Shown: positions 20,020 through 30,187 of the stretch, one piece after another
How the letters are laid out: each line of letters opens with the position of its first letter
Numbering within the stretch: position 1 is the stretch's first letter
Assembly (NCBI RefSeq): GCF_003688895.1
Contig: NZ_REFV01000003.1
Span: 62,001-126,000 of the forward strand
Length of the DNA stretch: 64,000 bases
DNA from: Dokdonia sinensis
GTDB taxonomy: Bacteria > Bacteroidota > Bacteroidia > Flavobacteriales > Flavobacteriaceae
Direction: 5' to 3'
Notes under the pieces: model-generated
Database searches by the model: none
What the model was told of the DNA's origin: nothing
What the model saw: only the letters and a program-made list of their open reading frames with translations
Made by a program: the position numbers and the translations under genes

Positions 20020-22149
20020 TTAATCGTTTGCTGTTCCTTTTGCTGCTGCAATAACTTCTGCAGAAATGTTAGCCGGAGTCTGATCATAATGAGAGAACTC
20101 CATAGTAGATGTCGCACGACCTGATGAAAGCGTACGTAATGTTGTTACGTAACCAAACATTTCAGAAAGCGGCACCGTTGCCTTAATAGTTTTAGCACCT
20201 GCACGGTCTCCCATACTGGTCATCTGACCACGACGACGGTTCAAATCTCCTACAATATCACCCATATTCTCTTCTGGAGTGATCACTTCTAACTTCATTA
20301 TAGGCTCCATAATTACTGCTTTGGCAGCTTTTGCAGAGTTCTTAAATCCTAATTTTGCAGCAAGTTCAAAAGAAAGCTGGTCAGAATCCACATCGTGATA
20401 AGATCCATCCTTCAATGTTACTTTCATAGAATCTACTTCATATCCAGCAAGTGGTCCATTAACCATCGCCATCTTGAATCCTTTTTCTATAGAAGGGATA
20501 AATTCTTTAGGAACGTTACCACCTTTAATAATGGATTCAAACTGAAGTCCTACAACGCCCTCGTCTGCTGGTTCGATAGTAAATACAATATCTGCAAATT
20601 TACCACGACCACCAGATTGTTTCTTGTACGTTTCTCTATGGTCTGCAGCTGCAGTAATAGCTTCTTTGTACTCAACCTGCGGCTGACCTTGATTCACCTC
20701 TACCTTAAACTCACGTCTTAAACGATCTACAATTACATCAAGGTGAAGCTCACCCATTCCAGAAATAATAGTTTGTCCTGAAGCCTCGTCTGATCGCACT
20801 GTAAATGTTGGATCCTCTTCTGCAAGTTTTGCAAGACCCATACCTAATTTATCTACATCCGCCTTAGTCTTAGGCTCTACCGCGATACCAATAACTGGAT
20901 CTGGGAAGTCCATAGATTCAAGAACTATAGGATGATCTTGGTCTGTGAGTGTATCTCCTGTTTTAATAGATTTAAATCCAACAGCAGCTCCAATATCTCC
21001 AGCCTCAATAAAATCAATTGCATTCTGCTTGTTAGCGTGCATTTGATAGATACGAGAGATACGTTCTTTTTTACCTGAACGGTTATTTAAAACGTAAGAA
21101 CCTGCGTCCAAACGTCCAGAATAAGCGCGAAAAAATGCTAAACGACCTACAAAAGGATCTGTAGCAATTTTAAATGCAAGAGCAGCAAATGGCTCTTTTA
21201 CATCTGGCTTACGCAATTCTTCTTTATCTGTATTAGGATTAACCCCAACAATACCCTCCTTATCCATAGGAGAAGGCAGGTAACGACATACTGCGTCAAG
21301 AAGGAATTGAACTCCTTTATTCTTAAATGCAGATCCACAGATCATAGGAATGATAGACATATCCATTACGGCAGCTCTAAGTGCAGCGTGCACTTCGTCC
21401 TCAGTAATAGAATCTTCATCTTCCATATACTTCTCAAGAAGATTCTCATCGTATGCAGCAACCTCTTCTATGAGTTTACCACGAAGCATTCTAGCCTCTT
21501 CTTTAAGGTTTTCCGGAATATCAACAACATCAAATGTTGATCCCATTCCTTCCTCGTGCCAAACAATCGCACGGTTCTTTACCAAGTCAACAATTCCTTT
21601 AAAATCCTCTTCATCACCAATGTTTAATACAATAGGAACTGCATTAGAGCCTAACATATCTTTAACCTGCTGACAAACTTCGAGGAAATTTGAACCCTGA
21701 CGGTCCATTTTGTTTACAAACCCAATACGTGGCACTTTGTAATTATCTGCCAGCCTCCAGTTTGTTTCAGATTGAGGCTCAACACCATCTACTGCACTAA
21801 AAAGGAATACTAAACCATCAAGTACACGTAAAGAACGATTTACCTCTACGGTAAAATCTACGTGACCCGGAGTATCGATAATATTGAAGTGATAATCTTG
21901 AGTTTCAGGAAGTGGCTGTGCATTTTCCATCGGGAACTTCCAAGTACAAGTAGTTGCAGCAGAGGTAATTGTAATACCACGCTCCTGCTCTTGCTCCATC
22001 CAGTCCATCGTAGCCGCACCATCGTGAACTTCACCGATTTTATGGCTCACTCCTGTATAATAAAGAATACGTTCTGTTGTAGTGGTTTTACCTGCATCAA
22101 TGTGCGCGGCAATACCAATATTTCTAGTAAGTTTTAAATCTCTAGCCAT
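20020..22149 (-). CDS. fusA: Elongation factor G
   Basis: EF-G (709 aa) is the GTPase that drives translocation and, with RRF, ribosome recycling. G motifs: [19 protein letters not shown] near residue 17, the switch region [20 protein letters not shown] near residue 92 and NKMDR near 146. Domains II-V follow, with the domain IV region [17 protein letters not shown] and domain [24 protein letters not shown]. The typical RGITI motif and length fit canonical EF-G rather than the EF-G2 paralogue. It lies three bases after rpsG. Confidence 0.97.
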   Translation of the reverse strand: MARDLKLTRNIGIAAHIDAGKTTTTERILYYTGVSHKIGEVHDGAATMDWMEQEQERGITITSAATTCTWKFPMENAQPLPETQDYHFNIIDTPGHVDFTVEVNRSLRVLDGLVFLFSAVDGVEPQSETNWRLADNYKVPRIGFVNKMDRQGSNFLEVCQQVKDMLGSNAVPIVLNIGDEEDFKGIVDLVKNRAIVWHEEGMGSTFDVVDIPENLKEEARMLRGKLIEEVAAYDENLLEKYMEDEDSITEDEVHAALRAAVMDMSIIPMICGSAFKNKGVQFLLDAVCRYLPSPMDKEGIVGVNPNTDKEELRKPDVKEPFAALAFKIATDPFVGRLAFFRAYSGRLDAGSYVLNNRSGKKERISRIYQMHANKQNAIDFIEAGDIGAAVGFKSIKTGDTLTDQDHPIVLESMDFPDPVIGIAVEPKTKADVDKLGMGLAKLAEEDPTFTVRSDEASGQTIISGMGELHLDVIVDRLRREFKVEVNQGQPQVEYKEAITAAADHRETYKKQSGGRGKFADIVFTIEPADEGVVGLQFESIIKGGNVPKEFIPSIEKGFKMAMVNGPLAGYEVDSMKVTLKDGSYHDVDSDQLSFELAAKLGFKNSAKAAKAVIMEPIMKLEVITPEENMGDIVGDLNRRRGQMTSMGDRAGAKTIKATVPLSEMFGYVTTLRTLSSGRATSTMEFSHYDQTPANISAEVIAAAKGTAND

Positions 22150-22152
22150 TTC

Positions 22153-22629
22153 TTAGAATCTAAAGTGTGAGAATGCTTTATTTGCTTCAGCCATCTTATG
22201 CGTATCAACACGCTTCTTTACTGCAGCACCTTCTTCCTTAGCCGCAGCAAGAACCTCAGAGGCAAGCTTAAGCGCCATAGACTTCTCATTTCTCTTTCTT
22301 GAGTAGCTGATTAACCACTTCATCGCCGTAGAGATCTTACGATCTGGACGTATTTGCATAGGAATTTGAAAAGTCGCTCCACCTACACGGCGGCTACGCA
22401 CCTCTACGTGAGGCATTACATTAGATAATGCATCTTTCCACAACTCTAAGGCTGTTTTTTCTTCGTTTGTATTTTTTTCTTCTACGATATCAATTGCATC
22501 ATAAAATACTTTAAAAGCTGTAGACTTCTTACCGTCCCACATCATCATATTAACGAATCTTGTTACTAACTGATCGTTAAATCTTGGATCTGGAAGAATA
22601 GGTCTCTTTTTGGCCTGTCTTTTTCTCAT
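22153..22629 (-). CDS. rpsG: 30S ribosomal protein S7
   Basis: S7 (158 aa) nucleates head assembly of the 30S. It shows [41 protein letters not shown] and the closing [16 protein letters not shown]-like helix (here [16 protein letters not shown]). It is placed between rpsL (25-base gap) and fusA, the normal str order. Confidence 0.97.
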   Translation of the reverse strand: MRKRQAKKRPILPDPRFNDQLVTRFVNMMMWDGKKSTAFKVFYDAIDIVEEKNTNEEKTALELWKDALSNVMPHVEVRSRRVGGATFQIPMQIRPDRKISTAMKWLISYSRKRNEKSMALKLASEVLAAAKEEGAAVKKRVDTHKMAEANKAFSHFRF

Positions 22630-22654
22630 TACTTCTTCTTAAAGTGTTGTTGTT

Positions 22655-23029
22655 TTACTTCTTAGGGCGTTTTGCTCCATACTTAGATCTACGTTGCGTA
22701 CGTCCTGCAACACCAGCGGTGTCCAGCGCTCCACGAACGATGTGATATCTAACTCCTGGCAAATCTTTTACCCTTCCACCTCTAACTAATACTATCGAGT
22801 GCTCTTGTAGATTGTGACCTTCTCCTCCGATGTATGCATTCACCTCTTTACCATTTGTCAAACGAACACGTGCTACTTTACGCATTGCTGAATTAGGTTT
22901 CTTAGGTGTAGTCGTGTAAACACGAGTACATACGCCGCGGCGTTGTGGGCACGATTCTAAAGCAGCCGATTTACTCTTCTTAGTTATTTTGGTTCTACCT
23001 TTTCGTACTAACTGTGAAATTGTTGGCAT
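22655..23029 (-). CDS. rpsL: 30S ribosomal protein S12
   Basis: S12 (124 aa) controls decoding accuracy at the A site. It begins [21 protein letters not shown]. The streptomycin-relevant loops [16 protein letters not shown] (with the Lys equivalent to E. coli Lys42/43) and [20 protein letters not shown] (Lys88 region) are wild-type in form, suggesting drug sensitivity at this site. It is the first gene of the block and is preceded by a good promoter. Confidence 0.97.
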   Translation of the reverse strand: MPTISQLVRKGRTKITKKSKSAALESCPQRRGVCTRVYTTTPKKPNSAMRKVARVRLTNGKEVNAYIGGEGHNLQEHSIVLVRGGRVKDLPGVRYHIVRGALDTAGVAGRTQRRSKYGAKRPKK

Positions 23030-23085
23030 AATTTCTTCTACCTAAAATTGTTTAATATTTTATAAACTCCCTTTTTAAGGGCTTG

Positions 23086-23116
23086 CAAAAGTAAGGATTA
23101 TTTTTCATCCATCAAA
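23086..23116 (-). promoter_or_regulatory. Promoter of the rpsL (str-S10-spc-alpha) block
   Basis: On the minus strand TTTG (23116-23113), 19 bases, then TACTTTTG (23093-23086). Both elements fit the Bacteroidota housekeeping sigma consensus exactly, with the right spacing. The leader would be about 50 bases and contains CCCTTAAAAAGGG, a small hairpin. Confidence 0.65.
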
Positions 23117-23215
23117 TGATACTGCATTTATTTTCAGCCAGAAACCAAAATAATTGCACTTCATACCAGAAAGTCTCCAAAACCGTTAGCTTTACACGAT
23201 CAATAAATAATACAC

Positions 23216-24910
23216 TTGAAGGTTACTTACAACACTATTTTTGTCCTTATTACATATGCTATTTTTCTCCAAAGTTCAGAAGCACAAGAATTGAACTTGA
23301 AAATTTTAGGATATACAGATATTGAAACTGAGATTATTGATAGTCTTTCCTATCAGAGAAAACACCAAGAGTACCAGAGTATTTCTCAAACCATAGAAAA
23401 AGCCAAAAATGATCTCGTTGCTCTCGGATATTATGACACTAAAGAAATTGATCGTAAAAACTTTACCGATAACACCTACTCTGTACGATTGCACCTAGGA
23501 AATAGATTTAAAAGGATTATTCTCCTCATTGATGAACTTTCATCCTTACCATCGTATCTAAAAGGTACAGGCTACCCTATTCAAGAAAACTGGATTGATG
23601 TGGAGACCGCTTTCGCGAAAGCGTTACTAGAACAACTTACAATCATTGCGGCAAACAAAGGCAAACCGTTCTCATCGTTTCAAATACAAAATATATCAAA
23701 AAGGAACGACTCGATTTTGCAAGGAGAATTAAAAATAACAGAAGACACCATCCGAAACATAAATAACATAATCATCCAGGGATATGATAAAATGCCTATG
23801 TCATTTATAAAGAGATATGCAGGTCTTAAAAGTGGCACACTCTTTAATCGCCAGAAACTTTTAGAAAAACAGGAAGCGATTAACAATTTACCGTTTGTGA
23901 CCGTCAAAAAGGATTTGGAAATCCAGTTCACTAAGGACAGTACTAATGTATACTTATACCTCAACAAGCAACGCAATAATAGCTTTGATGGTTTTCTGGG
24001 GTTTTCTACAGATGAAACAAATAACCTGATACTCGACGGCTATTTAGATTTAGTTTTACGCAACAACCTTAACTATGGCGAATCTCTCATTCTGAATTAT
24101 AAAAGTGATGGGAACGACCAGTCCCAACTAAAGGTAAGCGCAGACCTCCCCTACCTTTTCGGCAGTCCGCTGGGGGTGAATGCAGAACTCTACCTTTTTA
24201 GAAAAGACACCACGTTTTCCGAAACTACACAACAAGCCTCCCTATATTATCAAGCTAGCCCGAGAATCAAGATCAATACAGGATACCAATATAAGACTTC
24301 TGATAATTTACTAGACATACCAGGCTTAACCTCAAATATTTCTGACTATACAAGCAATCGAGGTACTTTATCCCTCACTTACGCTGAATTAAGCTCTAAT
24401 GTACTTTTCCCAGAGCGCCGGTATTTTTTCGCTCAAGGCGAAATGGGACAACGAAACACAACCGATTTTTCCGAACAGCAGCTAAGTTTTCTTACCGTCG
24501 CGCGGAACATCTTTAAACTTAATGATACGAATGCGGTATACATTCAATCTGCCACGCAAATACTATTTTCCGACTCGTTTGTAACAAATGAGCTTTACCG
24601 TTTTGGGGGCATCACAAGCATTCGAGGTTTTGAAGAAAACAGCATTTTTGCAAACCTATTTTCTGTTTTGAATACCGAGTACCGTTATACTATTAACCCA
24701 GGCCTATATGTCCATAGCATTCTGGACGTTGCTTATTTTGAAAACGAGCTTATAGATGCCGAAAATGAATTGATAAGCTTTGGTTTTGGTGCAGGTTTAA
24801 ACACCAAAGCGGGTCTCTTTAAAATCAATATTGCAAACGGAAAGAGCGATGGGCAAGAATTCAAGTTTTCCAACACTAAAGTGCATTTGCAATTACAAGC
24901 TAAATTTTAA
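23216..24910 (+). CDS. Omp85-superfamily outer-membrane protein
   Basis: This 564-aa protein begins with a signal peptide (about 24 residues, ending SSEAQE). An N-terminal periplasmic part with POTRA-like stretches follows, then a beta-barrel with FGGITSIRGFEENS near residue 463, matching the conserved RGF/Y loop of the Omp85/BamA/TamA family. It ends in ...LQAKF with the terminal Phe usual for barrels inserted by BAM. It may export or insert a dedicated substrate, but this is not determined. The start must be TTG at 23216, since the signal peptide begins there and no ATG fits. One palindrome copy inside the gene is read as AFAKAL in the periplasmic part. Confidence 0.8.
   Translation: MKVTYNTIFVLITYAIFLQSSEAQELNLKILGYTDIETEIIDSLSYQRKHQEYQSISQTIEKAKNDLVALGYYDTKEIDRKNFTDNTYSVRLHLGNRFKRIILLIDELSSLPSYLKGTGYPIQENWIDVETAFAKALLEQLTIIAANKGKPFSSFQIQNISKRNDSILQGELKITEDTIRNINNIIIQGYDKMPMSFIKRYAGLKSGTLFNRQKLLEKQEAINNLPFVTVKKDLEIQFTKDSTNVYLYLNKQRNNSFDGFLGFSTDETNNLILDGYLDLVLRNNLNYGESLILNYKSDGNDQSQLKVSADLPYLFGSPLGVNAELYLFRKDTTFSETTQQASLYYQASPRIKINTGYQYKTSDNLLDIPGLTSNISDYTSNRGTLSLTYAELSSNVLFPERRYFFAQGEMGQRNTTDFSEQQLSFLTVARNIFKLNDTNAVYIQSATQILFSDSFVTNELYRFGGITSIRGFEENSIFANLFSVLNTEYRYTINPGLYVHSILDVAYFENELIDAENELISFGFGAGLNTKAGLFKINIANGKSDGQEFKFSNTKVHLQLQAKF
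23608..23623. repeat. Dispersed palindrome copy 7 (inside the Omp85 gene)
   Basis: Perfect 16-base core, read in frame as part of TAFAKAL at about residues 130-137. Confidence 0.9.
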
Positions 24911-25252
24911 TTATTCCAAACAGGAAACCGAATACCTAAAAGCACTCTTTTATGAGAAAATTAAACTTTTGAGTTTCTTTATTTTTAAGAGGCAAAAAAT
25001 CCAACCTCAATTCGACTACCTAATTGTACTATGCTAAACAGAAATGACAAAACGTTAAATTTAACATACAGATATACCGAAGCAATAAATTAACATACTC
25101 TCAACATTCATTTCTAAGCCTAATAACAGCTAAGGCTGGTTATAACTTAAGGCTAGCGATTTTTATATTATTTGAAATTTAGTATCAAATAGTTGTGTAA
25201 TTAACTTTTTATTGTGATTTTTGGCATTGGCTAATTCAAATAATTTATAAAA
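24911..25252. other. 342-base region upstream of susC-like gene
   Basis: AT-rich, no credible coding frame. It must hold the promoter of the SusCD trio, but I find only imperfect matches to TANNTTTG (for example around 25165-25175 and 25225) and no clear hairpin. Confidence 0.4.
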
Positions 25253-28200
25253 ATGAAAACAAAGTTTAGTGGAATTTTAACGCTATTACTGGCGTTTGTA
25301 GTGCAAATGACATTTGCACAGCAAAAAACAGTTTCCGGAACTGTAACCGCTGATGGAGGACCTTTGCCTGGTGCAAATGTCATTATCAAGGGTACATCTA
25401 CAGGAACTCAAACAGATTTTGATGGTAACTACACAATTCAAGCAAGTGCAACAGATGTGATTGCATTTAGTTTTGTTGGGTATAGTACTAAAGAAGTCAC
25501 AGTCGGTGCGCAAAGCACGATTAATGTAACTCTTGAAGGTGACAATGCTCTTGAAGAGGTTATTGTAACTGCACAAGGTATTAAGCGTGAAAAGAAAGCG
25601 CTAGGATATGCTGTAACCTCAATAGGCGCAGATGCATTATCTAGTAAACCATCTACAGATGCAGTACGTGCACTTACAGGTAAAGCTCCTGGAGTAAACA
25701 TTCAACAAACATCTGGACTTGCAGGTTCTGGTACTAACATAATAATTAGAGGATTCTCTTCTATTAGTTTAAGTAACCAGCCTTTGTTCATTGTTGACGG
25801 TGTTCCTTTTAATTCGGATACTAACAATGATAGAGGATTCCAAACTGGTGGAGCAACTGCTTCGAGTCGTTTTCTAGATCTAGATCCTAACAACATCGAA
25901 GAATTATCTGTTCTTAAAGGTATTGCTGCTACGACGTTATATGGATCACAAGGTAGAAACGGTGTGATTTTAATCACAACAAAATCAGGTTCTGCTGGAG
26001 AAAACGCAAATAAGAAGTTAGAGATTTCTGTAACAAATTCTTATTTCGCAACAGAAATAGCAAATTTACCTGATTACCAAAACAATTATGGTAATGGTTT
26101 CTATCAAGCATACTCTCAAGCTTTCTCAAACTGGGGACCTAACTTCAACACAAGAGGTCAGCTAGGAGTAGCTGAAGATGGAACTGTAACTCACCCTTAC
26201 GATAGAGCAGCCCTCGCTGGTTCTTTTCCTGAGTTTCAAGGTGCTCGATACGATTATAGACCATACAATAGCGTTGAGCGATTTTTTAGAACAGGAAATG
26301 TAGTAACAAATTCTGTAAATGCTCAAGGTGCTAATGGTGACACTTCATATAGTTTGAATGTAGGTCGTACTAACGATGAAGGTTTTACTGTTAATAACGA
26401 TTATAAGCGTCTTAACTTTGGACTTGGAGGAAAGCATAAATTTTCTAACGGATTTACCGTAAGTTCAAGCTTTAACGTGGTTAGAACTGACAGAAACACG
26501 CCACCAGCAGGTATTAGTTTTGGTAGTAATCCAGCAGGAGCTTCTTTATTCTCAAACGTTCTTTATACACCAAGAAGTGTAGATTTATTAGGACTACCTT
26601 TTGAAGATCCAGTAACTAGAGAAAGTGTTTACTATAGAGGAGGTAACGATATTCAAAATCCACGTTGGACTTTGAAAAATATCAATGACAACGAGCAAGT
26701 AAGACGTTTCTTTGGTAATATTAGTACCAATTACGATCTTAACGATTGGAGCTCTTTGAATTATCGTATTACACTTGACCAGTATACTCAAGTACAAGAG
26801 TTTAAAGCTAATAAAGGTGGACCTCAGATTAATGGAGGGTCTTTAACTACGTCAACGCGACTAAACACAGTTTGGGATCACACACTTAGTTATAACTTCA
26901 GTAGAGATATTTCTGAAAAATTCAATATCGGTGGTACAGTAGGATTTAACGCAAGACGCGAAACCAGATCATCAAGGTTTATCAGTAGTACTCAACAATT
27001 CGTATATGGATTGTTCAACCACTCAAACTTTGAAGAGACAACAGCAAGCAGCTTTGAATCAGAAGAAAATATTTTTGGAGCTTATGCATCAATAATATTT
27101 GACTATGACAACTTCTTGTTCTTCAACGCTCAAGCTAGAAATGATTGGTCTTCTACACTAGAAGCTGGCAACAACAGTCTTCTATACCCATCAGCTTCGG
27201 TATCTTTCGTACCTACATCGGCTTTTGAGGGATTAAGAGCTAGTAATGCGATTAATTTCTTAAAATTCAGATTAAGTTATGGAGAGTCTGCAGGTTTCCC
27301 ACCGCCATACAGAACACGTGTAGGATTAAATGCTTTTGCTAATGCTTATCAAGATCCACGAGATGGATCAACAGTAAATGCATTAGGAATTAGTGGTAGA
27401 CTAGGACAACTGGGTCTTCTTCCTGAAAGAATTCAAGAATTAGAAGCAGGGGTTGAAGCACGATTCTTTGGTAACCGTTTAGGTATTGATTTATCTGTAT
27501 ATAAAAAGACAAGTAGTGATCTTATTGTAGATCAACTCTTACTTGACCCATCAACTGGATATAGTGTTACATCTGGAAACACCGCAGAGGTGGAGAATGA
27601 AGGTCTGGAATTAGGATTCAACTTTAGCCCTATTAAGGGAGCTGATGCAAATTCTTTTAACTGGGACGTTAGTGGACAGTATACCATAAACGAAAATATT
27701 GTAGTCGAAACTGCTCCTGGACTTGAAGATGGATTTGTAATACCTGGGGGTGGATTTACAAACCTTGGTAACTTTGCAATACCTGGACAACCTTATGGTG
27801 TAATCCAAGGTACTTCGATCGCAAGAGATGACAACGGACAACCGATTGTTGCTTCTGATGGAAACTATTTAGCAAACAATGATAATACTATCATTGCTGA
27901 CCCTAATGCAGACTGGAGAGGTACTGTGATCAATGAATTTTCTTGGAAGGGACTATCTTTCCAATTTCAACTTGAGTATCAGCACGGAGGAGACATTTAC
28001 TCTACAACGGCAGCAGCTCTTCTATCTAGAGGTTTAACAACAGATACAGATTTTGACAGAACTCAAACTTATGTTCTTCCTGGTGTAAATGTTGACGCAA
28101 ACGGTGTTTCAACTCCAAACAATGTGCAGATTACTGCTACTGATTTAGGCTTTGTTAATTCTGGTTTCTTCATAGACGAACAAGCTATATATGATGCAAC

Positions 28201-28450
28201 TCACGTAAGATTGAGAGAAGTATCTTTAAGCTATAGTTTACCAAAGAAGTTTCTTGAAAAAACACCTTTTGGACGAATGAGTATTTCTCTTATCGGACAA
28301 AACTTATGGTTCAAAGCAGTTAACGTGCCTGAAGGTCTAAACTTCGATCCAGAAGTTCAGAGTCTTGGAGTTGGTAACGGTCAAGGATTTGACTTCCTTA
28401 CTGGTCCAACTGCAAAAAGATATGGTTTTAACTTAAATGTTACTTTTTAA
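25253..28450 (+). CDS. SusC/RagA-family TonB-dependent outer-membrane receptor
   Basis: A 1065-aa TonB-linked transporter. After a signal peptide (about 22 residues, ending TFAQ) there is a carboxypeptidase-regulatory-like domain (VSGTVTADGGPLPGANVIIKGTSTG...DFDGNYTI) at about residues 27-105. The Plug domain follows (ALTGKAPGVNIQQTSG, IIIRGFSS, FIVDGVPFN, VLKGIAATTLYGSQGRNGVILITTK) to about residue 245. The rest is a barrel ending RYGFNLNVTF. Together with the SusD-like lipoprotein 11 bases downstream it would form a lidded importer for oligosaccharides or peptides. No glycoside hydrolase, sulfatase or peptidase gene lies next to it, so the substrate is unknown. Confidence 0.95.
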   Translation: MKTKFSGILTLLLAFVVQMTFAQQKTVSGTVTADGGPLPGANVIIKGTSTGTQTDFDGNYTIQASATDVIAFSFVGYSTKEVTVGAQSTINVTLEGDNALEEVIVTAQGIKREKKALGYAVTSIGADALSSKPSTDAVRALTGKAPGVNIQQTSGLAGSGTNIIIRGFSSISLSNQPLFIVDGVPFNSDTNNDRGFQTGGATASSRFLDLDPNNIEELSVLKGIAATTLYGSQGRNGVILITTKSGSAGENANKKLEISVTNSYFATEIANLPDYQNNYGNGFYQAYSQAFSNWGPNFNTRGQLGVAEDGTVTHPYDRAALAGSFPEFQGARYDYRPYNSVERFFRTGNVVTNSVNAQGANGDTSYSLNVGRTNDEGFTVNNDYKRLNFGLGGKHKFSNGFTVSSSFNVVRTDRNTPPAGISFGSNPAGASLFSNVLYTPRSVDLLGLPFEDPVTRESVYYRGGNDIQNPRWTLKNINDNEQVRRFFGNISTNYDLNDWSSLNYRITLDQYTQVQEFKANKGGPQINGGSLTTSTRLNTVWDHTLSYNFSRDISEKFNIGGTVGFNARRETRSSRFISSTQQFVYGLFNHSNFEETTASSFESEENIFGAYASIIFDYDNFLFFNAQARNDWSSTLEAGNNSLLYPSASVSFVPTSAFEGLRASNAINFLKFRLSYGESAGFPPPYRTRVGLNAFANAYQDPRDGSTVNALGISGRLGQLGLLPERIQELEAGVEARFFGNRLGIDLSVYKKTSSDLIVDQLLLDPSTGYSVTSGNTAEVENEGLELGFNFSPIKGADANSFNWDVSGQYTINENIVVETAPGLEDGFVIPGGGFTNLGNFAIPGQPYGVIQGTSIARDDNGQPIVASDGNYLANNDNTIIADPNADWRGTVINEFSWKGLSFQFQLEYQHGGDIYSTTAAALLSRGLTTDTDFDRTQTYVLPGVNVDANGVSTPNNVQITATDLGFVNSGFFIDEQAIYDATHVRLREVSLSYSLPKKFLEKTPFGRMSISLIGQNLWFKAVNVPEGLNFDPEVQSLGVGNGQGFDFLTGPTAKRYGFNLNVTF

Positions 28451-28461
28451 TAAAAAAAATT

Positions 28462-30171
28462 ATGAATTATAAATTTAAAAGCATTCTTGCTCTCCTGGCA
28501 CTTTTCGCAATTACTGCGTGTGAAACAGTAGAGTTAGAATTAGTTGAAAATCCTAATCAAGTCTCTGAGGAATCATTGGACCCGGATTTTCTATTCAACA
28601 ATGCCCAATTAGGATTCATAGGATTCTTTAATGCGGCAGCAGGTGGAAACGGCACTTTTACGCAGGATGTAACCAGAATGCGTCAACTTAGTGGTGGTAA
28701 CACTTACAATAATGCTTATGCACCAGTTAACTTTAATGGTTTATGGACCGTGTATAGTAATGCATTAATTGACATTAGAACTCTTGAAGAACCAGCACTT
28801 GAGACGGGTCTTACATATCATATAGGAACTGCTAAAGTTATGGAATCTTATATTGTTTCTACCTTAGTAGACTTATTTGGGGATGTTCCTTATTCAGAAG
28901 CTCTAATGGGAGAAACAATTACAAATCCAACAGCTGATCCGCAAGCAGATCTTTACAAAGTAGCTTATGATCTTCTTGATGAAGCTATCGTCCTTCTTAG
29001 CGAAGAGCCAAGCCTCTACCCTTCTGAAGATTTATTTTATGGTGATGGTGATGGTGAAGTAAATGAAGATACTGCCACACTTTGGATCACAGCGGCTAAA
29101 ACACTTAAGCTTAGAATTCTTAATAACGCACGTTTAAACGGTAGCGCATTAGGAGTTGATATTGTAGCTGAGGCGAATGCATTGTTATCTGAAAATGACC
29201 TAATCGATACTCCTGAAGAAAATTTCACTTTTCAGTACGGTTCAAGTCGATTAAATCCTAATACACGTCATCCAATGTATAATGGATTCTATGAAAATGC
29301 TGCTGGTGGATATATGTCTAACTGGTTTATGTGGCAACTTGCTGTTGAAAAAGGGTTTGACGACCCACGTCTACCATATTATTTTTACAGACAAGATACT
29401 GATGCTACCGATGAAGACCTCTTTACTTTAGATTGTCTTGGAGCAGCTATTCCTGCTCAATACAACTCGGTTAGCTCTTTATACAATAGCACTATCGTTC
29501 CATTTTGTGTAACCGATGCTGCAAGAGGATACTGGGGAAGAGATCACGGTGATAATAGTGGTATTCCACCAGATGCGACAAAAAGAACCGCTCCAGGATT
29601 ATATCCTGCAGGTGGGAAATTTGATGCAGGTGAAGGAGGAAGTGTTCAGAATGCAGGTACTGACGGTGCCGTAGGTGCAGGAATTGCTCCTATCTGGTTA
29701 TCTTCTTTTACTAAAGTAATTCAAGCTGAAATGGCCCTTACTTTAGGAACTCCTGGCGATCCAGCTTCCTTGATGGAAGATGCCGTACGTGATTCATTTA
29801 GTTTAGTTCAGAATTTTGCTGGATTCACTCTTGATGATGCTGATGCACAAATGGACCTAGAGGATGCTAATGATGACTATGTAACTTTCATTTTAGATGA
29901 ATTTAGTGCTGGAAGTGATATCAGAAAACTTGATCTATTAATGAAAGAGTACCACATCCTTGCTTGGGGTAATGGTTTAGAAACCTATAATAATTATAGA
30001 AGAACAGGCTTCCCTAGCAATATGCAACCTATGATCCTTCCTGATCCAGGTGCCTACTTTAGAAGCGCATTATATCCTAACAACTATGTTACTCTAAATA
30101 CGAACGCTAATCAGAAAGAGCGTACAGAACAAATCTTTTGGGATACAAATCCAGCTGGATTTATTGACTAA
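28462..30171 (+). CDS. SusD/RagB-like nutrient-binding lipoprotein
   Basis: A 569-aa surface lipoprotein with a lipobox ending at Cys20 (LLALFAITAC), expected to form the lid over the SusC barrel. The sequence suits the SusD-like_2 group: helix-rich TPR-like region with AKVMESYIVSTLVDLFGDVPYSEA, and a C-terminal segment YNNYRRTGFPSNMQP near residue 512, which is a strong signature of that group. Start and spacing (11 bases after the transporter) imply one transcript with it and the following gene. Confidence 0.93.
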   Translation: MNYKFKSILALLALFAITACETVELELVENPNQVSEESLDPDFLFNNAQLGFIGFFNAAAGGNGTFTQDVTRMRQLSGGNTYNNAYAPVNFNGLWTVYSNALIDIRTLEEPALETGLTYHIGTAKVMESYIVSTLVDLFGDVPYSEALMGETITNPTADPQADLYKVAYDLLDEAIVLLSEEPSLYPSEDLFYGDGDGEVNEDTATLWITAAKTLKLRILNNARLNGSALGVDIVAEANALLSENDLIDTPEENFTFQYGSSRLNPNTRHPMYNGFYENAAGGYMSNWFMWQLAVEKGFDDPRLPYYFYRQDTDATDEDLFTLDCLGAAIPAQYNSVSSLYNSTIVPFCVTDAARGYWGRDHGDNSGIPPDATKRTAPGLYPAGGKFDAGEGGSVQNAGTDGAVGAGIAPIWLSSFTKVIQAEMALTLGTPGDPASLMEDAVRDSFSLVQNFAGFTLDDADAQMDLEDANDDYVTFILDEFSAGSDIRKLDLLMKEYHILAWGNGLETYNNYRRTGFPSNMQPMILPDPGAYFRSALYPNNYVTLNTNANQKERTEQIFWDTNPAGFID

Positions 30172-30187
30172 ATAAAAAAAATAAATC

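Noticed and set aside
24911-25252. Promoter of the SusC-like gene
   Set aside because: Several TTTG-containing stretches occur, but none combines TANNTTTG with a TTTG at about 19 bases, so no coordinate is given.
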